A stretch of DNA of 26,152 nt from Muribaculaceae bacterium (GTDB lineage: Bacteria; Bacteroidota; Bacteroidia; Bacteroidales; Muribaculaceae), in contig VSPD01000039.1 in assembly GCA_009775125.1 (NCBI GenBank), positions 1 through 26,152 on the forward strand, read 5' to 3'. Below the pieces are notes generated by a model. The model was not told where the DNA came from. It saw nothing but the letters and a program-made list of their open reading frames with translations, and did not search any database. This document shows positions 8,101 through 13,128 of this stretch, piece after piece. The position numbers were made by a program, and so were the translations under genes. The number at the start of each line of letters is the position of its first letter. Position 1 is the first letter of the stretch.

Positions 8101-8178
8101 GAATGGCATGGCTTAGTTGGCAAGAGCGTCGGGCGGAATGTCCCGAAGGCGCCGGTTCGAATCCGGCTGCCATTCCTA
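8101..8178 (+). tRNA. tRNA-like RNA B with abnormal 8-nt anticodon loop
   Basis: The nearest to a true tRNA in the window. The acceptor GAATGGCA (8101-8108) pairs with TGCCATTC (8168-8175). The D stem is GCTT/GAGC, with a textbook loop AGTTGGCAA (8115-8123) containing A14, G18-G19 and A21. The anticodon stem TCGGG (8129-8133) pairs with CCCGA (8142-8146). The T arm is GCCGG-TTCGAAT-CCGGC (8151-8167). The anticodon loop is CGGAATGT: eight bases, with no U at position 33, so no normal anticodon can be assigned. Stem and variable region resemble elongator tRNA-Met types, in which the loop would be CTCATAA. The 3' end is CCTA, so CCA is not fully encoded. Confidence 0.75.
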
Positions 8179-8197
8179 CACTTTCAAACAGACCGAA

Positions 8198-8416
8198 ATG
8201 AAAAATTTAATTAAAGCGATTCTTACTCGGATTGTAAAAAAAAGGGTTCTAAAATCGACACAACAATTCGGAGGTTATGAAAACGCAACCTCATACATTA
8301 TCAATGCACCATTAAATCAATGGCGTCTCCGTTTATGGATAGTAGAGCACATTCGCCATGAAGACGGAAGAATATGCACTGATGAAAGTATTTACGAATG
8401 GATTACTCGCAGTTGA
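8198..8416 (+). CDS. Small basic hypothetical protein
   Basis: A 72-residue protein starting with MKNLIKAILTRIVKKRVLKS, which suggests an amphipathic, basic N-terminal helix. A mixed segment follows with NAPLNQWRLRLWIVEHIRHE and a C-terminal ESIYEWITRS. It starts 20 nt after the end of tRNA-like RNA B. The last 14 bp overlap the convergent minus-strand gene. I do not recognise the family. It is short but has plausible composition and an AT-rich start region. Confidence 0.5.
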   Translation: MKNLIKAILTRIVKKRVLKSTQQFGGYENATSYIINAPLNQWRLRLWIVEHIRHEDGRICTDESIYEWITRS

Positions 8417-8609
8417 GTATCTTTTCCACTTCCTCAATACAACAGTTCACAAGAACTGACTGAACTGTATTGTTGAGGCCAATAGAGTTGAAGTAGATTC
8501 GGCAATTGCCGTCCTCAGTTTTCTTGACATAGGTGATTGTGGCCTTATTTACAATCACAACATCACCCTTCGGTGTTTCAAACGATTCAAATTGAAATTC
8601 CATAATCAT
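8403..8609 (-). CDS. Small hypothetical beta-rich protein
   Basis: A 66-68 residue protein on the opposite strand to the rest of the array. The first ATG is at 8609 and a second, giving MEFQFESFETPKGDVVIVNK, at 8603; the second is equally good. The pattern of alternating hydrophobic strands followed by a short helix (CCIEEVEKILNCE) resembles small phage proteins of Bacteroidales, but no family is recognised. It is preceded by AT-rich DNA that could hold its promoter. It converges on the 8198-8416 gene. Confidence 0.5.
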   Translation of the reverse strand: MIMEFQFESFETPKGDVVIVNKATITYVKKTEDGNCRIYFNSIGLNNTVQSVLVNCCIEEVEKILNCE

Positions 8610-8649
8610 TAATTTTTATTTGGCGATACAAAGTTAGTGATTTTTTTAA

Positions 8650-8709
8650 GAATGGCGTAACCTTTGGGCGATAGTGGACAATGCAGGACCGACACCTGCC
8701 GCCATTCCA
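8650..8709 (+). ncRNA. tRNA-like RNA C: acceptor-T-arm, no anticodon arm
   Basis: GAATGGCG (8650-8657) pairs with CGCCATTC (8700-8707) over 8 bp. The T arm GCAGG-ACCGACA-CCTGC (8683-8699) abuts the 3' acceptor strand. The T loop keeps C56-G57-A58 but has AC instead of TT at 54-55, so it is less canonical than the others. Only 25 nt (8658-8682) replace the D and anticodon arms, with no strong hairpin. The 3' end reads CCA if the eighth pair opens. The acceptor stem is nearly identical to that of RNA B, although the two T arms are unrelated. Confidence 0.6.
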
Positions 8710-8745
8710 TCCAAACTCCAAATGCAAACTAAAACAAAATATCAT

Positions 8746-8967
8746 ATGGAAAAAACGATTGATTACGAATTGAAGCGTGGCGACCTGGCCGCGCTGATAA
8801 GAGGGATGGATGTCGGCGATATACTCCGCTTTCCCATATCAAAACATAACAGCCTGCGGTCCACCACCGGCAACGGCGGCATGGCCGTAGAACGCTCCGA
8901 AGGACGCCGCTGGTCAGTAATCGCCGACCTTAAAAACAGAGAATCAATAGTAACACGAATCTCATAA
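8746..8967 (+). CDS. Small hypothetical phage protein
   Basis: A 73-residue protein beginning MEKTIDYELKRGDLAALIRG. The following MDVGDILRFPISKHNSLRST and MAVERSEGRRWSVIADLKNR segments have the look of small Bacteroidales phage proteins near early control regions. I cannot name a function. An upstream ATG at 8722 would add eight residues, but 8746 has the better protein-like start. It lies 36 nt downstream of tRNA-like RNA C and 4 nt before the next gene, with which it is probably co-transcribed. Confidence 0.6.
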   Translation: MEKTIDYELKRGDLAALIRGMDVGDILRFPISKHNSLRSTTGNGGMAVERSEGRRWSVIADLKNRESIVTRIS

Positions 8968-8971
8968 CAGG

Positions 8972-9223
8972 ATGAAACAACAAATAATCCGGGAAGTCAA
9001 CCGAGAGAAGATATTGCTTGAAAACATATTCGCCGTAATGGCCGGATATACATTCAGCAAGACACAGGCCGAGGAAATTGTCGGCAGAGGCAAACTTGAA
9101 AGATTGATTGAAAAAGGCGACATCGAATGTGAAAAACGGTCGGGGGGACAAAACGGCAAATGGTTCTGCAACGCGGAACAGGTTCTAAGACACTGCCGTG
9201 ACATGAGACCCTTGCAAAAATAA
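8972..9223 (+). CDS. Small hypothetical protein, possible HTH
   Basis: An 83-residue protein. The middle, FSKTQAEEIVGRGKLERLIE, is followed by KGDIECEKRSGGQNGKWFCN and has the helix-then-wing feel of a small DNA-binding domain: a glycine-rich turn and a C-terminal FCNAEQVLRHC helix. That is inference only. It is part of a run of three short genes (8746-9365) between tRNA-like RNAs C and D. Composition and spacing support a real gene. Confidence 0.6.
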   Translation: MKQQIIREVNREKILLENIFAVMAGYTFSKTQAEEIVGRGKLERLIEKGDIECEKRSGGQNGKWFCNAEQVLRHCRDMRPLQK

Positions 9224-9230
9224 AACGAAT

Positions 9231-9365
9231 ATGGATATGAAGAAAATTAAAGAGCGGGCATGGACTCTGCTGATTATAATCGGAATAATATCAGGTATAT
9301 TTCTTTTCGTCGAGGCAGTGAGGATATTTCTATGGGCGTGCTTCGAGGCAGGCATACCTATGTGA
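9231..9365 (+). CDS. Single-pass membrane mini-protein
   Basis: A 44-residue ORF: a basic N-terminus (MDMKKIKERA), then one hydrophobic helix of about 24 residues (WTLLIIIGIISGIFLFVEAV) and a short tail. The topology suggests an inner-membrane peptide. It follows the 83-residue gene by 7 nt and ends 7 nt before tRNA-like RNA D. Such peptides may be toxins, holin-like or regulatory; nothing here decides. Confidence 0.5.
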   Translation: MDMKKIKERAWTLLIIIGIISGIFLFVEAVRIFLWACFEAGIPM

Positions 9366-9372
9366 CAAAATA

Positions 9373-9439
9373 GCCGGGGAGTTGTCGGCCCGGACCGGCA
9401 ATAGCGGTGATGCGAGTTCGACCCTCGCCCCCGGCGCCA
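9373..9439 (+). ncRNA. tRNA-like RNA D with encoded GCCA end
   Basis: The acceptor GCCGGGG (9373-9379) pairs perfectly with CCCCGGC (9429-9435). The canonical T arm GCGAG-TTCGACC-CTCGC (9412-9428) abuts it. Discriminator G and CCA are encoded at 9436-9439. The interior is 32 nt with one hairpin, TTGTCGG/CCGGCAA (9382-9388 with 9395-9401, one G-U pair, 6-nt loop), and no second arm, so no clover leaf and no usable anticodon. It begins 7 nt after the stop of the mini-protein gene, and its CCA is followed directly by an ATG. Total about 67 nt. Confidence 0.75.
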
Positions 9440-9589
9440 ATGATTTTAGGTTTTCATTTCCCAAAAGCCCGCGACGGGCCATATTTTGCAAAAATATGTG
9501 TCAATTCATTTTGCGACGGCAAGCCCGTGAGGGTCGGCCGCGTGCTTCAAAACTTGACCGCCGGGAAAGACCGGCACCTAATGATATAG
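9440..9589 (+). CDS. Possible small protein starting directly after the CCA
   Basis: A 49-codon ORF whose ATG is the next nucleotide after the CCA of tRNA-like RNA D. It begins MILGFHFPKARDGPYFAKIC and ends with the peptide NLTAGKDRHLMI. The NLTAGKDR segment recurs in an open frame at 10078-10209, which argues for shared coding ancestry. The same DNA also contains hairpins (GCCCG-cga-CGGGC near 9470, CATATTTT/AAAATATG at about 9480-9498), so a noncoding role is possible. No family recognised. Confidence 0.35.
   Translation: MILGFHFPKARDGPYFAKICVNSFCDGKPVRVGRVLQNLTAGKDRHLMI
9551..9575 (+). repeat. 25-nt repeat, copy 1 (GCCGG-GAAAGA-CCGGC hairpin)
   Basis: This 25-nt block matches 10084-10108 with two mismatches. 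It contains a self-complementary GCCGG/CCGGC stem with the loop GAAAGA. In one frame both copies encode NLTAGKDR, so it is either a conserved peptide or a repeated RNA hairpin. Confidence 0.5.
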
Positions 9590-9795
9590 TTTTTTCATAA
9601 ATAGTAATTTCAATGTTCCATGCCGTAAAATCCGCGAGGACATAACGGCATGCCTCTCCGGCACGCAAGAGTGCGGCCGAAAAAAGGAGGAAAAGCAAAT
9701 GCAAGCATTTTTACCACATAAGACGAGCCGCGCCGTGATGGCGCCGCGAAGTTGTGTTTTTCGTAAAGCAGTCCCGGGGCGCGTCCCCGGGCAAT
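9590..9795 (+). other. Structured spacer with SD-led mini-ORF
   Basis: Inverted repeats ATGCCGT/ACGGCAT (9620-9626 with 9645-9651), GCAC-gcaaga-GTGC near 9661-9674, and the very strong CCCGGGG-cgcgt-CCCCGGG (9773-9791). A perfect AGGAGG (9685-9690) sits 8 nt before an ATG at 9699 that opens 33 codons (MQAFLPHKTSRAVMAPRSCV and on) to TGA at 9798-9800. A strong SD is unusual for Bacteroidales. The mini-ORF may be fortuitous. Confidence 0.35.
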
Positions 9796-9922
9796 GGTGA
9801 CGACACTGCCACGGAAATGCCGCGTGGCTTCTACGGAATCGGCCAGCCGATGATAAATATGGCACGGCAGGGTTGCTGAGAATTTCGCAACGGTCGAGGG
9901 GTCGCACCCTCCGTCACCGCCA
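9796..9922 (+). ncRNA. tRNA-like RNA E, 127 nt, large internal domain and GCCA end
   Basis: The acceptor GGTGACG (9796-9802) pairs perfectly with CGTCACC (9912-9918); G then CCA follow at 9919-9922. The T-arm-like hairpin GAGGG/CCCTC (9896-9900 with 9907-9911) abuts it but has a six-base loop, GTCGCA, in place of seven. The 93-nt interior contains GTTGC/GCAAC (9872-9876 with 9887-9891) where an anticodon arm would be, with a 10-nt loop. It also has GCCACG/CGTGGC (9808-9813 with 9823-9828) and ATCGG/CCGAT near 9839-9851. The size suggests a chimera of acceptor-T arm and an inserted RNA domain; tmRNA shares that logic, but no tag reading frame is evident. Confidence 0.55.
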
Positions 9923-9975
9923 ACAAGCTGGCTCTGGACTTGGCTCGCCAATGACGCATCGGAAAGACGATGGGA

Positions 9976-10058
9976 TGATAGCGAAAGATTACGATAAAAT
10001 GGAGATGGCCGTAAAAATTAGTCGAACCGCATTGCGGGTTCAAATCCCGCCGCTATCA
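9976..10058 (+). ncRNA. tRNA-like RNA F with canonical T arm
   Basis: TGATAGCG (9976-9983) pairs perfectly with CGCTATCA (10051-10058). The T arm GCGGG-TTCAAAT-CCCGC (10034-10050) is textbook and abuts the acceptor. The 50-nt interior is slightly longer than in a normal tRNA but does not fold into D plus anticodon arms. The best stem is TTACG/CGTAA (9989-9993 with 10010-10014) around a 16-nt loop. GAACC at 10024-10028 could alternatively pair with GGTTC at 10037-10041, competing with the T arm. The tail is ACAC, so CCA is not encoded. A perfect AAGGAGG follows at 10064-10070. Confidence 0.7.
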
Positions 10059-10083
10059 CACAAAAGGAGGTACCAGTCTGAAT

Positions 10084-10108
10084 AACCTGACAGCCGGGAA
10101 AGACCGGC
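10084..10108 (+). repeat. 25-nt repeat, copy 2 (GCCGG-GAAAGA-CCGGC hairpin)
   Basis: Second copy of the block at 9551-9575, two mismatches. It ends 4 nt before the acceptor stem of tRNA-like RNA G, whereas copy 1 is not adjacent to any detected tRNA-like element. Confidence 0.5.
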
Positions 10109-10112
10109 TCAC

Positions 10113-10199
10113 GGGAGAGAAAGGCCATGTGACAGAGGCATGGCGGCGCAGCTTCGGCGTTCCCACCCCTCGCAGGTGCAATTCCTGCCTCTCTCACCA
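10113..10199 (+). ncRNA. tRNA-like RNA G with encoded ACCA end
   Basis: The acceptor GGGAGAG (10113-10119) pairs with CTCTCTC (10189-10195), six Watson-Crick pairs and one G-U. Discriminator A and CCA are encoded at 10196-10199. The T arm GCAGG-TGCAATT-CCTGC (10172-10188) has a seven-base loop with G instead of T at position 55. The 52-nt interior has the hairpin GCCATG/CATGGC (10124-10129 with 10139-10144, 9-nt loop) in the D-arm position. A weak 4-bp stem around the 7-nt loop AGCTTCG (10149-10155) sits where the anticodon arm would be, and lacks U33. Overall length 87 nt. The Pur-like gene starts 23 nt downstream. Confidence 0.7.
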
Positions 10200-10221
10200 A
10201 ATATTCTAACACATCAGAGCT

Positions 10222-10428
10222 ATGACAAAACATCAGCAAACAGTGAGCGCCGGCTCACGAATCTACTACTTTGATTTACGAGAAGACTCAAAGGGAACCG
10301 AATACATCACCATCACTGAGATGAACGCCCGCAATCAAAAACGCAGTTGCATTTATATTTTTCCCGAGGACATTGATAATTTCCGCCAGGCACTTGAAGA
10401 CGCGGCGGCAAATGTCAGTAAACGTTAA
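10222..10428 (+). CDS. Pur-alpha-like nucleic-acid-binding protein (DUF3276)
   Basis: A 68-residue protein matching the single PUR-repeat DUF3276 family of Bacteroidetes and spirochaetes: SAGSRIYYFDLREDSKGTEY then ITITEMNARNQKR, then a strand with IYIFPEDIDNFRQALEDAA. PUR domains bind single-stranded nucleic acid, RNA included. It is somewhat shorter than chromosomal members (about 80-110). It directly follows tRNA-like RNA G, so binding those RNAs is an attractive but untested idea. Its last codons overlap the conserved promoter box P1, making it the last gene before the recombination operon. Confidence 0.75.
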   Translation: MTKHQQTVSAGSRIYYFDLREDSKGTEYITITEMNARNQKRSCIYIFPEDIDNFRQALEDAAANVSKR

Positions 10429-10514
10429 GGTGTAAAAATGGCAGCTCAAAAATTTGCATAACGTGTTAATTTTCAATAACTTTACAGTAGTTAAACAAAC
10501 ACAAGTCAAACCAA
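10411..10514 (+). promoter_or_regulatory. Promoter P1 with upstream box and AAGTCAAACCAA leader (copy 2)
   Basis: An upstream box (10411-10441) is identical over 31 bp to the one at P3 and contains GTTAAGGTGTAAAAATGG. Then come a -33-like TTTGC at about 10453-10457 and the -7 box TAACTTTA (10477-10484), 35 bp from the end of the box. The leader word AAGTCAAACCAA is at 10503-10514, 15 nt before the ERF start. The Bacteroidetes promoter type is evident, and the upstream box is probably a regulator site. Confidence 0.75.
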
Positions 10515-10529
10515 ATAAAACTCCTTTTC

Positions 10530-11180
10530 ATGGACGAAAACAACACTACAATCCCACAGGAGCAGACATTCATGAGCGCGGAAATCAACGAGATTGCCGC
10601 CGCTCTCTCCGCTCTTCAAGGCTCAATTAAACAGCCTAAACTAAACAAAGAGGTCGAGGTCAAGACAAAGACCGGCGGCAAATACAAGTTCAAGTATGCC
10701 GACCTCTCCGCCTGTGCAGAAGCCGCCGCGCCGGCGCTCAAAGAAAATGGCCTCGCGGTGTCGCAAATCATCTGTAACTGGACTCTTATCACGCTGCTCA
10801 CCCACAAAAGCGGCCAGTGGATAAAATCAGAATTGCCTATCTCGCTTCCCGGCAATAGCGTGGATTATCAGGCTCTTGGCTCGGCAATCACCTATATCAA
10901 GCGTTACTCCTACTGCGCCATCCTCGGCATTGTGGCAGACGCTGATGATGACGCAAACGCCGCTTGTGGGAATGAGGCTACTTTCAAAGGACAATCAAAC
11001 ACCACAATCTCCGCAGCCGCACAACTCCAAACCGCGCTCACTCGCCTTAACCAATGCAAGACCAAAGCCGAGGCAACTTCCCTTTGGAATGAGATAAGCC
11101 AAAGCACTCCTACCCTTTGCGCCCAAAACAGCGAGTTCTACAAGGCAATCGCAACCGCACTTCAATCACTCCCTGACTAA
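10530..11180 (+). CDS. erf: ERF-family single-strand annealing protein
   Basis: A 216-residue phage recombinase of the ERF family, which anneals complementary single strands. Family features: the N-terminal helix MSAEINEIAAALSALQGSI, the strand-turn KTKTGGKYKFKYADLSACAE, ALKENGLAVSQIIC, and the signature GSAITYIKRYSYCAILGIVADADDDAN in two pieces. A C-terminal tail (residues about 150-216) is variable in the family. It is the first gene after promoter P1, and its stop overlaps the next start (TAATG) by one base. The partner exonuclease is the next gene, forming a Red/Erf-like pair. Confidence 0.88.
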   Translation: MDENNTTIPQEQTFMSAEINEIAAALSALQGSIKQPKLNKEVEVKTKTGGKYKFKYADLSACAEAAAPALKENGLAVSQIICNWTLITLLTHKSGQWIKSELPISLPGNSVDYQALGSAITYIKRYSYCAILGIVADADDDANAACGNEATFKGQSNTTISAAAQLQTALTRLNQCKTKAEATSLWNEISQSTPTLCAQNSEFYKAIATALQSLPD

Positions 11181-12217
11181 TGGAAATAGCACTTGCCCAA
11201 TCGCCGGTGGTTTTCAGCGAAAATCCGCACGGCTACCGTCTTGGGGACAAGAGAATGAGCGGCATAACGTCGCTCATTCATCAAGTCCTTCAACTTGGAA
11301 TATATCCCGAGGCCAGCGAGTTTGTCAAGAACGTGGCCATCCCTCGTGCCGGCGAATACGGAACCGCCGTCCACCATGCCATTGAAGCATACGACAATCT
11401 CGGCATCAAAGTGACGGCGCACCCGAAAAGCGAACGCTTCCGGCAAGGTCCGGGCGACGATTTCTGGAACGTGGAAAACGAGCTTGAAACCTACATCAGA
11501 CATCGCCAAGGCTTTGAACCTGTTGCAAACGAGTACACCGTGAGCGATGAGGTGCGCTACGCATCCAACATTGACAATGTTTGGCTGAAAGTTGATACGC
11601 AAGGCATTTGGCTGATTGACACCAAGACCAACAACCTCAACTATTACCCCGGTGGCGAGGCCGCACTTCAAGAGTATTTGTCGTGGCAATTGTCGGTCTA
11701 TGCCTACCTCTTTGAGCGTCAAAATCCAGAAATCAAAGTCGAGGGGCTTGCATGTAATTGGCTGCGACACGCCGACGGCGCATTTTGGATTATCGAACGC
11801 AAACCAGATAATCTCGTCGAGCTGCTTCTTTCAGTGCCGTGGATACACACCGATAACGGCTTTATCTACGATGGCGCCGAGGTGTCAAAAATCCTGCTTG
11901 GAGAAACGGCACTCGTTCCTGCTCCGAAAGTACAGCTCATTCCGCAAGAGCTTGTGCAGATGATTTACCAAATCACACGCCAAGCGGATGAGACAAAAAA
12001 AGTTCTCGACGAGATGAAATCACGACTCCGTCAAGCGATGGAGTCAAACGCCGTGAAGTCGTGGGATAGCGGAATGTTCAAAGCCACCATTGCCAGCGAC
12101 AGTACAGCAGAAACGTTCGACGCCGCACGCTTTAAGAACGAGCATCCCGACCTTTACAAACGATACCTTAAACAAACCGCTCGCAAAGGCAGCTTCACAA
12201 TCAAACTCCGAGACTAA
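11180..12217 (+). CDS. PD-(D/E)XK-type phage exonuclease
   Basis: A 345-residue nuclease of the RecB/Cas4/RecE-like superfamily. The N-terminal block GAVSSLI-like reads RMSGITSLIHQVL. AGEYGTAVHHAIEAYDNLG gives the characteristic G-x-x-x-H helix. The catalytic strands are YASNIDNVWL then IWLIDTKTNN (D and D-x-K), followed by a YLSWQLSVYAYLFE helix holding the Q-x-x-x-Y motif. These supply a double-strand exonuclease that would feed the ERF annealer. A C-terminal helical region with charged heptads (residues about 260-300) could mediate assembly. It is translationally coupled to erf and followed 1 nt later by the DUF3127 gene. Confidence 0.85.
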   Translation: MEIALAQSPVVFSENPHGYRLGDKRMSGITSLIHQVLQLGIYPEASEFVKNVAIPRAGEYGTAVHHAIEAYDNLGIKVTAHPKSERFRQGPGDDFWNVENELETYIRHRQGFEPVANEYTVSDEVRYASNIDNVWLKVDTQGIWLIDTKTNNLNYYPGGEAALQEYLSWQLSVYAYLFERQNPEIKVEGLACNWLRHADGAFWIIERKPDNLVELLLSVPWIHTDNGFIYDGAEVSKILLGETALVPAPKVQLIPQELVQMIYQITRQADETKKVLDEMKSRLRQAMESNAVKSWDSGMFKATIASDSTAETFDAARFKNEHPDLYKRYLKQTARKGSFTIKLRD

Positions 12218-12218
12218 T

Positions 12219-12695
12219 ATGGAAATCATAGGAACAATAAAAGAGGTGTTTCAACCGACATCGGGCACATCTCAACGTGGCAATGCTTACACCACGCAAA
12301 TAATACTCATCACATACGGCGACCAGTACCCCAAGGACCTTGCGCTTACGCTGATGACAAGGCAAGTCGAGGCTTACAGCGCACACCTCGCCCCCGGCCA
12401 ACGGCTTAAATTCTCTTTTGACGTATCTTCAAGAGAATACAACGGCAGGTTCTACACCGAATGCACCGTATGGAAGATTGAATCACTCCAACCGCAACAG
12501 CAAGCGCAGCCATACCAAGCAACACCGATGCCGGCACCTGCGCCGATGCCGGCATCGGCGCCACAGTCGCAATACCGGGCAATGCCAAACTATGGTCCAC
12601 AATATGGAGCACAGGCACAACCGCAATATCAGCAACCGCCAAGCGGACATCCATACGGGCCTACGGCCGAGAACCTGCCATTCCCCCGACAGTAA
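12219..12695 (+). CDS. DUF3127 ssDNA-binding-like protein
   Basis: A 158-residue protein. Residues 1-90 match DUF3127, an OB-like fold of Bacteroidetes phages: MEIIGTIKEVFQPTSGTSQR then YTTQIILITYGDQYPKDLAL. The rest is a Pro/Gln/Ala-rich low-complexity tail with repeated MPAPAPMPASAP and YQQPPSG segments, ending NLPFPRQ. This architecture (OB domain plus flexible tail) is that of SSB proteins, so it may serve as the phage SSB. I choose ATG 12219, 1 nt after the exonuclease stop; in-frame ATGs further upstream lie inside the exonuclease. The acidic tip usual in SSB is absent. Confidence 0.75.
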   Translation: MEIIGTIKEVFQPTSGTSQRGNAYTTQIILITYGDQYPKDLALTLMTRQVEAYSAHLAPGQRLKFSFDVSSREYNGRFYTECTVWKIESLQPQQQAQPYQATPMPAPAPMPASAPQSQYRAMPNYGPQYGAQAQPQYQQPPSGHPYGPTAENLPFPRQ

Positions 12696-12699
12696 ATAA

Positions 12700-13116
12700 A
12701 TGGAAGTTGAACTCGTGAAAAAAGACGGCAACGTGAGCATGGAGAAGTCATTCGACTATCTATGCTCACGCTTGTCTAATGGGGTCTACACGTTGAAGAT
12801 TGTCCGTAAGACCAAGCCTCGCACCATACCGCAGAACTCGTTGATGTGGATGTGGTTCAAGTGTCTGGAAGAACAGACGGGGCAACCGAAAGAAGATTGG
12901 CACGACTACTATGCAGCCAAGTTCCTCTCTCGTCAGGTGATGATTGGAAATCGCCTTGTATGGGTACCCGGACGCAGTTCTACACTCAACTCTCTCCAAA
13001 TGACAAACTTTCTAAACAAAGTTCAGGCAGACGCGGCAACGGAATGGGGAATAAACCTCCCGCTCCCTGCGGATCGCTTCTTTGCCGACTTTATTGACGA
13101 ATACCAAAATAGATAA
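12700..13116 (+). CDS. NinB-like recombination protein
   Basis: A 138-residue protein. The segment RTIPQNSLMWMWFKCLEEQT plus DWHDYYAAKFLSRQV has the QN-x-L-x-x-W-F pattern of NinB/Orf-like phage proteins, which assist SSB-coated strand recombination. The later segment SSTLNSLQMTNFLNKVQADA and the end FADFIDEYQNR also fit. Length is normal for NinB. The context (ERF, exonuclease, SSB-like) supports recombination mediation. It starts 4 nt after the DUF3127 stop. Confidence 0.65.
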   Translation: MEVELVKKDGNVSMEKSFDYLCSRLSNGVYTLKIVRKTKPRTIPQNSLMWMWFKCLEEQTGQPKEDWHDYYAAKFLSRQVMIGNRLVWVPGRSSTLNSLQMTNFLNKVQADAATEWGINLPLPADRFFADFIDEYQNR

Positions 13117-13128
13117 TACAACCGCACT

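Larger units (their letters stand above)
10078..10209 (+). other. Open frame with SD and non-ATG start, over RNA G
   Basis: AAGGAGGT (10064-10071) is followed by a CTG-led open frame reading LNNLTAGKDRLTGEKGHVTE and on to TAA at 10207-10209. It shares NLTAGKDR with 9440-9589, but it runs right through tRNA-like RNA G and lacks ATG. I rate it as probably a remnant or fortuitous. It is recorded because the shared peptide is hard to dismiss. Confidence 0.25.

Noticed and set aside
9578..10043. Long minus-strand ORFs across the RNA array (arginine/proline-rich)
   Set aside because: High-GC stem-loop DNA keeps several frames open on both strands. Overlapping frames have biased, low-information composition and no starts that fit.
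7824..10199. Reading the seven structures as 3' tRNA fragments left by phage integration
   Set aside because: Fragments would contain only the 3' acceptor strand and T arm. Each element here also has a matching 5' strand, and there is no integrase or direct-repeat pair.
7824..10199. Reading the repeated hairpins as a CRISPR array
   Set aside because: Repeat sequences differ, spacing is irregular (about 280 to 720 bp for most) and there are no cas genes.
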